Assembly: GCF_022701195.1 (NCBI RefSeq)
Contig: NZ_CP078089.1
Coordinates: forward strand, 496,001 to 560,000
From: Allobaculum mucilyticum
Lineage (GTDB): Bacteria > Bacillota_I > Bacilli_A > Erysipelotrichales > Erysipelotrichaceae
DNA: 64,000 nucleotides
Reading direction: 5' to 3'
The position numbers and the translations under genes are program-made. Positions 45,256-53,151 of the stretch are shown here, piece after piece; position 1 is the first letter of the stretch, and every line of letters starts with the position of its first letter. Under the pieces are notes generated by a model, which had not been told where the DNA came from, searched no databases, and was given only the letters and a program-made list of their open reading frames with translations.

Positions 45256-46721
45256 GCAAAGATCTCCCCGGCAGCGCGGATTACATTGTCTTTCATCTCA
45301 TCTGCTTCAATTGACAGATCGAAAAGGATTGGAGCATTTTCCAGTTTTGCCAGATTTTCCGGAACAGGCTGATCGCACAGTTCAGAAAGCTTTGTCATGG
45401 CTTTCCACGGATCCTTTTCTTCTGCGCCAAGTGCTGCAAGAACATCCTGCGTGAATTTATACGGAGAAGCTGTAGAAAGAGCGACGACAGGAACATCGCT
45501 TTTCTTTGCAAGCGCATAGGCTGCTGCAGAGTGCGGATCGAGAACATAGCCGGTTTCTTTATATACTTCCGCAATGGTTCTGCTCAGCGCTTCGTCGTCA
45601 TACCAGCCGCCTTCAAAGAGTTCCGAGATCGTCTTAAAGGTCTTTTCATCGAGGGTATAGACGCCTTTTTCTGCCAGATCTTTCATCCATCCGGCGACTT
45701 TTTCTGTGTCTTTTCCGGATGCGTAATAGAGCAGGCGCTCCAGGTTGGAGGAAATCAGGATATCCATGCTTGGAGAAATCGTCTGAATAAACGGACGGCG
45801 GCGATCATAGACGCCTTTTTCCAGGAAATCGCTCAGGACGTTGTTGGCATTGGAAGCCACATAGAACTTCTTGACCGGCAGGCCGAGCAGGCTTGCATAG
45901 TAGCCGGCCAGAACATCTCCGAAGTTTCCTGTCGGTACAGAGAAGGCAACCGGATCGCCAAGCTGGATCTTTCCTTTGGCGACCATCTGCCGGTATGCAT
46001 CGAAATAGTAGACGATCTGCGGAATCAGACGTCCGATATTGATGGAGTTTGCGGAAGAGAGAACGATGCCCTCTTTTGCGAGTGTCTTTTTCAGATCTTC
46101 ATCAAGGAACAGCTTCTTGACCATGCTCTGCGCATCGTCAAAGTTGCCTTTTACTGCGAAAACTTCCACGTTGCTTCCAGTCTGGCTGGCCATCTGGCGG
46201 TGCTGGATCGCCGAGACTTTGCCATCCGGATAGAACACGCAGATTCCGGTGTGGTCGACATCCTCAAAACCGGACATTGTCGCTTTTCCTGTATCGCCGC
46301 TTGTGGCGGTCAGGATGAGAGCTTTTTTATCGCTGTCTACAAGTGCCTTGGACAGAAACCACGGCAGGATGGTCAGTGCGACATCTTTAAAGGCGCTCGT
46401 CGGCCCGTGAAACAGTTCAAGAACTTCGATATCGCCCACACTGCGCAGCGGTGTGATTTCCTCGCTGGCAAATGTATTTCCATAGGCATGGCTGACACAG
46501 TCATCAATTTCTGCCGGACTGTAGCCCGACATCAAACGGCCGAAGACCATGCGGGCAATACCACGATAGTCGGACTGGCAGACAGTTTCCAGATCGAGCT
46601 TTTCACAGCCGAGCTTTGGCCATACAAAAAGGCCGCCATCCGGTGAAATTCCCTGTAAAACCGCCTCTTTTGCGGTAAGGGATTTGCCGTTCTGACGGGT
46701 TGACTGATAATAAGGTTCCAT
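45252..46721 (-). CDS. thrC: threonine synthase
   Basis: The 489-residue PLP enzyme converts O-phosphohomoserine to threonine. The PLP lysine is Lys112 in HGPTSAFKDVAL. The N-terminal STRQNGKSLTAKEAVLQGISPDGGLFVP-like block and the phosphate-binding TATSGDTGKATMSGF near 145 are clear. The ATG at 46721 is chosen since AAGGAG lies 8 bp upstream; earlier ATGs are closer to or overlap that site. It is first in the leftward operon and diverges from hom with 97 bp between starts. Confidence 0.95.
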   Translation of the reverse strand: MEPYYQSTRQNGKSLTAKEAVLQGISPDGGLFVWPKLGCEKLDLETVCQSDYRGIARMVFGRLMSGYSPAEIDDCVSHAYGNTFASEEITPLRSVGDIEVLELFHGPTSAFKDVALTILPWFLSKALVDSDKKALILTATSGDTGKATMSGFEDVDHTGICVFYPDGKVSAIQHRQMASQTGSNVEVFAVKGNFDDAQSMVKKLFLDEDLKKTLAKEGIVLSSANSINIGRLIPQIVYYFDAYRQMVAKGKIQLGDPVAFSVPTGNFGDVLAGYYASLLGLPVKKFYVASNANNVLSDFLEKGVYDRRRPFIQTISPSMDILISSNLERLLYYASGKDTEKVAGWMKDLAEKGVYTLDEKTFKTISELFEGGWYDDEALSRTIAEVYKETGYVLDPHSAAAYALAKKSDVPVVALSTASPYKFTQDVLAALGAEEKDPWKAMTKLSELCDQPVPENLAKLENAPILFDLSIEADEMKDNVIRAAGEIFA

Positions 46722-46752
46722 TTTCATCACTCCTTGAAATCGCATATGCCCT

Positions 46753-46781
46753 ATGATACAATGTTCAAGTTTTTAAGACAA
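46753..46781 (-). promoter_or_regulatory. promoter for the thrC operon
   Basis: On the minus strand TTGTCT (46776-46781) and TATCAT (46753-46758) are spaced by 17 bp, 31 bp before the thrC start codon. Only 97 bp separate the divergent thrC and hom start codons, so a shared operator would have to fit here. Confidence 0.6.
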
Positions 46782-46818
46782 GTGTTTATTATTTGCGAAC
46801 AAAAAGGAGTCTAATCAA

Positions 46819-47943
46819 ATGAACTGTGCCCTTCTCGGTTATGGAACCGTAGGATCAAGCGTTAAAAAACTTGCGGACAGACAGCCCGGTCTCGATATCC
46901 GGATTGTTTTCGTCAAGCCCGAATTCGTCGATCTTCCCTTCTTTTCAAATGAAGGCGAAGCCATCGTCACCGATCCGGATACAGAAATCGTCTTTGAATG
47001 TCTCGCCGGCGTAGAACCAGCCAACACGCTCATCCGCAAAGCCCTCGAACATGGCAAGCATGTCATTTCGTCCAACAAGGCTGTACTCAGTGCAAATCTG
47101 CCTGACTACATCGAACTCGCCCGCAAACACGGCGGATCGATCCAGATCGAAGCTTCTGTCGGCGGCGGCATCCCGCTGATCGACGGCATCCTCAAGCTCG
47201 ACCGTGCTGAAGAACTCAAAGGATTTGAAGGCATTCTCAACGGTACTTCGAACTACATCCTCACCAGCATGGAGAAATTCGGCACCTCGTTTGATGACGC
47301 CCTGAAAGCAGCCCAGGCTGCCGGCTATGCCGAAGCCGACCCGGCTAACGATATCGAAGGCCGCGATGTCTGGTACAAAACGCTGCTTGTTGCTTCTCTT
47401 TATACCCACTCTCCAGTCCTCACTCTTCCAGAGCCTCTTGGCATCTCAAAACTGAGTGCAGAAGACATCGATATCGCCAAAGCGCACGGCAAGAAAATCC
47501 GCCATCTCTCAATTCTGAAAAATGAAAGCGGATCCTTTTCTACGCTGATCGCACCAGTTTTCCTCAATGAGAACGATTATCTGGCTTCTGTTGACGAAAA
47601 CTTCAATGCCCAGAAAATTTATGCAGATTCCTTTGGATCTTTGGGCTATTATGGCCCCGGCGCGGGAGGCGATCCGACAGCACAGGCAATGATTGCGGAT
47701 GCAATTAATCTGCTCGACGGCTGCAGACGCCCGATCACCCTTGATCGCAACGCTGTTTATGACCCGAATCTGATCCAGGAAAACTGGATTGTCCGCACAG
47801 ACAGAGACCTCTCTTCTCTGCCCGGCGTCAATACCGAGTTCTTCGACGCAGACAATCTGTATCTGTTTGAAAACAGAACACCGGCGCTGATCGAAGAAGT
47901 CAGAGTGGCAGACCCGCAGGCCATGATCGCAGTCTGGAGGTAA
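46819..47943 (+). CDS. hom: homoserine dehydrogenase, short form without ACT domain
   Basis: The 374-residue enzyme reduces aspartate semialdehyde to homoserine with NAD(P)H. The Rossmann motif is CALLGYGTVGSSV at the start; the catalytic region includes GGSIQIEASVGGGIPLIDGILK near 115 and GFEGILNGTSNYILTSM near 140. The protein stops after the catalytic domain with no C-terminal ACT domain, so threonine feedback by that route is not expected. AAAAGGAG precedes the ATG. lysC begins 9 bp after the stop. Confidence 0.95.
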   Translation: MNCALLGYGTVGSSVKKLADRQPGLDIRIVFVKPEFVDLPFFSNEGEAIVTDPDTEIVFECLAGVEPANTLIRKALEHGKHVISSNKAVLSANLPDYIELARKHGGSIQIEASVGGGIPLIDGILKLDRAEELKGFEGILNGTSNYILTSMEKFGTSFDDALKAAQAAGYAEADPANDIEGRDVWYKTLLVASLYTHSPVLTLPEPLGISKLSAEDIDIAKAHGKKIRHLSILKNESGSFSTLIAPVFLNENDYLASVDENFNAQKIYADSFGSLGYYGPGAGGDPTAQAMIADAINLLDGCRRPITLDRNAVYDPNLIQENWIVRTDRDLSSLPGVNTEFFDADNLYLFENRTPALIEEVRVADPQAMIAVWR

Positions 47944-47952
47944 TCGTCACCA

Positions 47953-49290
47953 ATGGCTCTGAAAGTCACAAAATTCGGCGGAAGCTCAGTCAGCTCGTCG
48001 AAGCAGTTCAAAAAAGTCAAACAGATCGTCGAAGCAGATCCGGACCGGCGCTACGTTGTTGTCTCTGCGCCGGGCAAACGGTTCTCTTCCGACTCCAAAA
48101 TCACAGATCTTCTCTATCTTCTGGATGCCCACCGTCAGTATCACGTCGATGCATCCAACGTCTTCAAGCTCATCCGCGAACGTTTTCTTGAAATCAAGGA
48201 AGAGCTTGGTCTGAAGACGCCCATCGAAAAAGAGCTCGATGCCATGGCTGCTTCGCTGAACTCCATGAGCGAAAACGAAATCGTCTCCCGCGGCGAATAT
48301 TTCTGCGCCCGGCTGATGGCGGAATATCTCGGCTTTCCGTTCGTGGATGCGGCAGAGGTCATCCGCATCAATCATGACAAATCCATCGACTGGGATGCGA
48401 CGCGCGCAAGACTCAAAGCCGTCATGAATGAATATCCCCACTTTGTTTTCCCGGGATTCTACGGCATGTCTGCCAATGGAAAAATCATGGTGTTCTCTCG
48501 AGGCGGCGGCGATGTCACCGGTGCCATTCTGGCTAACATCATGGAAGCTGATGTCTATGAAAACTGGACAGACGTTTCCGGATTCCTGATGGCTGACCCG
48601 CGCATTGTCCGCGATCCGCAGCCGATTACGCACATTACCTATTCTGAGCTGCGCGAGCTGTCCTACATGGGTGCATCGGTTCTTCATGAAGATGCAGTCT
48701 TCCCTGCTCAGGAAAACAACATTCCGATTCACATTCTCAACACCAACCGTCCTCAGGATGCCGGCACGATCATTCAGGAAACTTCAAACGTTCCCCGCCG
48801 CTATCCGATTACCGGTCTGGCCGGCAAGCCCGGATTCATGTCCATCTATATTTATAAGAAGCACATGTCCAACGAGATCGGCTACATGCGAAAAGTCCTC
48901 TCTGTACTTGAGCGCTACAACGTATCGATCGAACACATTCCAAGCGGCATCGACTCCTTTACAGTCATTGTCAGCGAGAGCGAAGTAGCCGACAGCCTGT
49001 ACGAGATTCTCCACGAGATCAAACGTCAAGTTGATCCGGATGAAATCAAAGTACAGGATCATATCGCACTGATTTCCACGGTTGGTAAAACGATGTCGCA
49101 CCAGCCAGGTACTGCAGGCCGTCTGTTTGATGCGCTTGGCCGCGAAAAGATCAATATCGTCATGATTGCCCAGGACTCCAACGAGATCAACATCACCGTC
49201 GGCGTCAACGAGAAGGATCTTGGACGTACGATCGAAGTCATTTACAACGAGTTTGTTACAAAAGCAGAAGAACAGCGCGCTGCGCTGTAA
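47953..49290 (+). CDS. lysC: aspartate kinase
   Basis: The 445-residue enzyme phosphorylates aspartate, the entry step to threonine, lysine and methionine. The N-terminal KVTKFGGSSVSSS and VFSRGGGDVTGAI near 180 are amino acid kinase signatures. Two ACT-type regions cover about 295-445 (VERYNVSIEHIPSGID-like and FDALGREKINIVMIAQDSNEINI), typical for feedback regulation. Which amino acid inhibits it cannot be read. It lies in an operon with hom upstream and asd downstream. Confidence 0.95.
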   Translation: MALKVTKFGGSSVSSSKQFKKVKQIVEADPDRRYVVVSAPGKRFSSDSKITDLLYLLDAHRQYHVDASNVFKLIRERFLEIKEELGLKTPIEKELDAMAASLNSMSENEIVSRGEYFCARLMAEYLGFPFVDAAEVIRINHDKSIDWDATRARLKAVMNEYPHFVFPGFYGMSANGKIMVFSRGGGDVTGAILANIMEADVYENWTDVSGFLMADPRIVRDPQPITHITYSELRELSYMGASVLHEDAVFPAQENNIPIHILNTNRPQDAGTIIQETSNVPRRYPITGLAGKPGFMSIYIYKKHMSNEIGYMRKVLSVLERYNVSIEHIPSGIDSFTVIVSESEVADSLYEILHEIKRQVDPDEIKVQDHIALISTVGKTMSHQPGTAGRLFDALGREKINIVMIAQDSNEINITVGVNEKDLGRTIEVIYNEFVTKAEEQRAAL

Positions 49291-49296
49291 ATCCGA

Positions 49297-49347
49297 CTGA
49301 ACGCTGACCTGCTGATGATGCTGAATATACGTCAGCCCAGCGTTCAG
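49297..49347 (+). promoter_or_regulatory. 10-bp inverted repeat between lysC and asd
   Basis: CTGAACGCTG and CAGCGTTCAG are perfect arms 31 bases apart in the 97-bp gap. No T-tract follows, so it is unlikely to be a full terminator. It could stabilise or process the mRNA. Confidence 0.4.
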
Positions 49348-49387
49348 CCTGTCTATATACATTCAGGTAAGGAAGAAACGGAATATT

Positions 49388-50374
49388 ATGAAAACCATCG
49401 CAATTGCCGGTGCAACCGGCGCTGTCGGCAGACAGATGCTCGAATGCCTTAAAGAACAGGGCATCAAAGGAAATGTAAAGCTCCTTGCTTCGGCACGTTC
49501 TGCCGGTAAAGTCATCGAAGGCCTTGCGGTCGAAGAACTTACGGAACAGTCGTTTGAAGGCGTTGACTATGTTCTTGGCGCCTGTGAAAACGACGTTACA
49601 AAGAAATGGATGCCGTGGGCACAGAAAGCAGGATGCGTTGTTGTCGACAACTCTTCTGCATTCCGTCTTGACCCGCAAGTACCTCTTGTCGTTCCGGAAA
49701 TCAATGCGGACGATATTTTCACTCATCATGGCATCATCGCCAACCCGAACTGCTCCACAATCATCGCGCTGATGGCGCTCCATGATCTGGATGACCTGTT
49801 CAAAATTGAAGACGTTGTCTGCACAACCTTCCAGGCTGTCAGCGGTGCTGGCGTCAAAGGTATCGGCGATTTAGAGCGCGAACTCAAAGATCCCGATGCA
49901 AAACCGGAAGCCTTCGCTTATCCGATCGCATTTAACGTCATTCCGCAGATCGGCGGATTTGATGAAAACGGCATCACCAGCGAAGAGTGGAAAATGCAGA
50001 ACGAAGGACGCAAAATCCTTCACTCTCCAGAACTGAACGTCAACTGCACATGCGTTCGCGTTCCAGTCTGGCGCTCTCATTCGGAATCTATCACCGCACG
50101 CTGCGAAAAGCCGGTTGATCTGGATGTTCTGCGCGAAAAACTCAGCCATTCCGAGGGTGTTGTTCTGCGCGACGATCCCAAAAACAACATCTACCCGATG
50201 CCGATCGATACGACCAATCAGGACAACGTGTTTGTCGGGCGTCTGCGCCATGATGTCAACGATCCATCCGGACGGACTGTTGTTCTCTTCTGTGCCGGCG
50301 ACCAGATCCGCAAAGGCGCAGCATCGAATGCGGTACAGATTCTCAAAAAACTCGTCGAAAAAGACGCAGAATAA
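49388..50374 (+). CDS. asd: aspartate-semialdehyde dehydrogenase
   Basis: The 328-residue enzyme reduces aspartyl phosphate to aspartate semialdehyde, the branch point to lysine/DAP and homoserine. The N-terminal IAIAGATGAVGRQMLECL is the NADP-binding loop, and the active-site cysteine is Cys122 in IANPNCSTII. AAGGAAG precedes the ATG. It completes the rightward hom-lysC-asd set. A terminator follows about 60 bp downstream. Confidence 0.96.
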   Translation: MKTIAIAGATGAVGRQMLECLKEQGIKGNVKLLASARSAGKVIEGLAVEELTEQSFEGVDYVLGACENDVTKKWMPWAQKAGCVVVDNSSAFRLDPQVPLVVPEINADDIFTHHGIIANPNCSTIIALMALHDLDDLFKIEDVVCTTFQAVSGAGVKGIGDLERELKDPDAKPEAFAYPIAFNVIPQIGGFDENGITSEEWKMQNEGRKILHSPELNVNCTCVRVPVWRSHSESITARCEKPVDLDVLREKLSHSEGVVLRDDPKNNIYPMPIDTTNQDNVFVGRLRHDVNDPSGRTVVLFCAGDQIRKGAASNAVQILKKLVEKDAE

Positions 50375-50433
50375 TAACAGGCTTTAAGCCAGACAGAATC
50401 TGCACTCTTTCGATCAGATGATGAACGATACTT

Positions 50434-50466
50434 CAGGAGCTGAATTTCAGCTCCTGTTTTTGTTTT
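50434..50466 (+). terminator. terminator after asd
   Basis: CAGGAGCTGAA and TTCAGCTCCTG form an 11-bp stem with a minimal loop, followed by TTTTTGTTTT. Confidence 0.88.
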
Positions 50467-50510
50467 GCTCTTTTTCCTGTTGGCTTTGCTCACAACAATA
50501 ACAGCGCATA

Positions 50511-50542
50511 AAAACCCGGTACAGGATGCACCTGTACCGGGT
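50511..50542 (-). terminator. terminator after the FAD oxidoreductase
   Basis: ACCCGGTACAGG and CCTGTACCGGGT form a 12-bp stem, followed by TTTTATG on the minus strand. Confidence 0.82.
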
Positions 50543-50590
50543 CGGAAAAATTTGATTCTGTTCTTTCTTATATTTATGTGTTTCTGGTCT

Positions 50591-51979
50591 TTAGGCATTT
50601 CTTGCTTTAAGCAGGTTGCGGGCTGCATAGACGCCGCTTGCAGAAGCGTGAGAAAGCGAATGGGTGACCCCAGAGCAGTCGCCGATGACATACATGCCTT
50701 TGCATGCCGTTTCCAGGTTCTGGTCGACTTCAACTTCCATATTGTAGAACTTGACTTCAACGCCATAGAGAAGCGTATCATCGCTTGCCGTCGACGGTGC
50801 AACCGCATCGAGGGCATAGATCATTTCGATGATGTCATCGAGCTGACGTTTTGGGATAACCAGCGAAAGGTCGCCAGGGGTAGCCTGCAGGGTCGGACGG
50901 ACAAATCCGGACTGAATGCGCTCAGGAGTAGATCGCTGACCGCGGATCAGATCGCCGAAACGCTGCACGATGACTCCGCCGCCAAGCATGTTGGACAGAC
51001 GGGCAATCGATTCGCCATAGGCGTTGGATTCATGAAACGGCTCTGTGAAATGGCTTGAAACGAGCAGCGCAAAGTTTGTATTTTCCGTATAGTATTTCGG
51101 ATCCGAATAGGAATGTCCGTTTGCGGTGATGATGCCGTTGGTATTTTCGTTAACGACAACGCCATGCGGGTTCATGCAGAATGTACGGATTTTATCCTGA
51201 TACTTTTTCGAACGGTAAACGATCTTGGATTCATACAGAGAATCCGTCAGTTCGCTGAAGGTCTCAAAAGGAACTTCAACACGGACACCGATATCAATCC
51301 GGCTGCTGCGGGACTGCAGACCAAGATCCTTACATACGGATTCCATCCAGCGAGAACCCGAACGGCCGGTCGAAACGATCAGCTGATCACAGGTGAACAC
51401 TTCTCCGTTTTCGCAGGTCACCGTATAGCCGGATTCTGTCTTTGCGATAGTCGAAACTCTGTGACGGAAATAGAAGTCCGCTTTGTCTTTGAGATTTTTA
51501 TACAGGTTTTCCAGAACAATCCGGTTGACATCTGTTCCCAGATGGCGGACACTAGCCTTTAACAGATGGAGATTGTTTTCCAGGCACTTCTTATACAGGC
51601 GCGGATCGCCGCCTTCATACAGTCTGGTCTGTGCGCCGCCCATTTCGCAGTTGATCTGGTCGACATATTCCATCAGTTCGATGGCTTCCTTTTTGCCTGT
51701 GTGTTCAAAAAGCGTACCGCCAAACTCATTGGTGATATTGTACTTTCCATCAGAAAAGGCACCAGCTCCGCCAAAGCCGTTCATGATCGAGCAGCTTGGG
51801 CAGTTTACACACGATTTTACTGTGGTTCCGTTGATCGGGCAGCGGCGCTCCCCAAGCGGAGCACCGGCTTCCAGAACACCCACACGCAGGGAGGCATCCA
51901 GTTTTGTCAGCTCATACGCCGCAAAAATACCGCCGGGTCCTGCACCGACAATCAGCACATCATAATGTTTGTTTTCCAT
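50591..51979 (-). CDS. NAD(P)/FAD-dependent oxidoreductase (COG2509-like)
   Basis: The 462-residue flavoprotein starts with an FAD-binding Rossmann motif (DVLIVGAGPGGIFAAYEL). A cysteine cluster CVNCPSCSIMNGFGGAGAFSDGKYN follows near residue 57. Further FAD contacts appear at QLIVSTGRSGSRWM near 205 and YVIGDCSGVTHSLSHASASGVYAA near the end. The pattern fits the COG2509 uncharacterised FAD dehydrogenases; the substrate is unknown. It is a single-gene unit, with terminators on both sides of its downstream gap. Confidence 0.88.
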   Translation of the reverse strand: MENKHYDVLIVGAGPGGIFAAYELTKLDASLRVGVLEAGAPLGERRCPINGTTVKSCVNCPSCSIMNGFGGAGAFSDGKYNITNEFGGTLFEHTGKKEAIELMEYVDQINCEMGGAQTRLYEGGDPRLYKKCLENNLHLLKASVRHLGTDVNRIVLENLYKNLKDKADFYFRHRVSTIAKTESGYTVTCENGEVFTCDQLIVSTGRSGSRWMESVCKDLGLQSRSSRIDIGVRVEVPFETFSELTDSLYESKIVYRSKKYQDKIRTFCMNPHGVVVNENTNGIITANGHSYSDPKYYTENTNFALLVSSHFTEPFHESNAYGESIARLSNMLGGGVIVQRFGDLIRGQRSTPERIQSGFVRPTLQATPGDLSLVIPKRQLDDIIEMIYALDAVAPSTASDDTLLYGVEVKFYNMEVEVDQNLETACKGMYVIGDCSGVTHSLSHASASGVYAARNLLKARNA

Positions 51980-52366
51980 AGTTGAATTCAGTCTCCTTCA
52001 GTCCGCAGATGCGGAAAGCGTCTCCAGTCTGCTTTTGCCGGCAAAGCACACCAGACACACAAAAAGTCCTGCTTTATCATCCGTACAGAAGTTCTTCTTC
52101 TGCAGCCAGGGACACTTTGAACCAGGCTGATCATTCTGCAAAACGGATCAGTAAAAACAGGATACGGTGCGATAACCAAAGAAGCGGATTTCGCACCCAA
52201 ATTCGAAAGTCTATGCTTTTTTTCACGCCAGAGCAAGAGGAATGTATCCAAATTCTGCTTATTCAGTTTGACATATCTAACTTTGCCGTTTTTGCCCTGT
52301 CTGGATCCCGGTTTTATCCATCTGAATGCGCTGATCTGGCACTCAGTCCCATGGAGGTATGTTTTC
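51980..52366. other. divergent intergenic region, no gene seen
   Basis: 387 bp between the divergent FAD oxidoreductase and glycosylase genes. It should hold both promoters; TTTGACA at about 52267 is a possible -35 with no matching -10 found. No coding features. Confidence 0.45.
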
Positions 52367-53008
52367 ATGTCTGAAAAAAACTCTTCCGCTCTGCCCGATC
52401 CATCCGCTCCGGACACTCCCGCAAAGATCATCGAAGAAAACAGAAACGAAACAAAGAAGCCATCCCATAAAACGACTGCCCGCAAGCGCGCTGCAGTCCG
52501 TACACCGGAATATGTGGTTCATCCATTTGAGCCGGTTGTGGACGATGCCTGCAAAATTCTGATTCTTGGCTCCCTGCCTTCAGTTGCCAGCCGGGAAAAC
52601 AGCTTTTACTACGGTCATCCGCGCAACCGCTTCTGGAAAATGCTTGCCAGTGTTTTTGAAGAGCCTGTGCCGCAGACTATAGAAGAGAAAACTGCTTTTC
52701 TTCTTCGCCATCATATTGCCCTGTATGATTCCATCTACGCCTGCCGCATTCAGGGCTCGAGCGATTCATCGATTACTGACATCACACCTGCCAATCTGCA
52801 GGCAATTCTCTCCAGGGCTCCCATCCATGCCATTCTGTGCAATGGTCAGGCGTCCTGGAATACTTTCATGCGCCATCAGGCTTCCAGCCTGCCCGCTTCG
52901 ATCGAAACGTTCTGCCTGCCCTCGACCTCCCCGGCTAATGCAGCCTGTTCGCTTGAAAAGCTTGTCGCGGCCTGGAAGCCAGTCATCCTTCAGGCGCTAT
53001 CAGAGTGA
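52367..53008 (+). CDS. DNA-deoxyinosine glycosylase, uracil-DNA glycosylase superfamily
   Basis: The 213-residue protein has a lysine/arginine-rich N-terminal tail of about 45 residues. The glycosylase fold follows: ILILGSLPSVASRENSFYYGHPRNRFWKML near residues 63-92 is the active-site region, and ILCNGQASW near 155 and CLPSTSPAN near 182 are the later motifs. Members remove deaminated bases such as hypoxanthine from DNA. The ATG at 52367 follows GGAGG with 10-bp spacing; the longer upstream frame has no site and is rejected. It is monocistronic. Confidence 0.87.
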   Translation: MSEKNSSALPDPSAPDTPAKIIEENRNETKKPSHKTTARKRAAVRTPEYVVHPFEPVVDDACKILILGSLPSVASRENSFYYGHPRNRFWKMLASVFEEPVPQTIEEKTAFLLRHHIALYDSIYACRIQGSSDSSITDITPANLQAILSRAPIHAILCNGQASWNTFMRHQASSLPASIETFCLPSTSPANAACSLEKLVAAWKPVILQALSE

Positions 53009-53022
53009 AACCATCTCTTATG

Positions 53023-53074
53023 TAAAAAAGGTCTGTCCCGTTTCCATTGTAGGAAAGAGACAGACCTTTTTAAT
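53023..53074. terminator. bidirectional terminator
   Basis: AAAAAGGTCTGTC and GACAGACCTTTTT pair around a loop of about 20 bases, with A/T tracts on each side. It serves the glycosylase gene and possibly the convergent secreted protein gene. Confidence 0.82.
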
Positions 53075-53151
53075 TGTCCATTCATTGATTGGGTAGTTAG
53101 CTGGTTGGTTGATCGCCTGATCGACTGGGAGATTCTGCAGGCTTTCCTGCT

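Noticed and set aside
45531-46646. Long plus-strand frame opposite thrC
   Set aside because: thrC is intact with the PLP lysine; the opposite frame has no family features.
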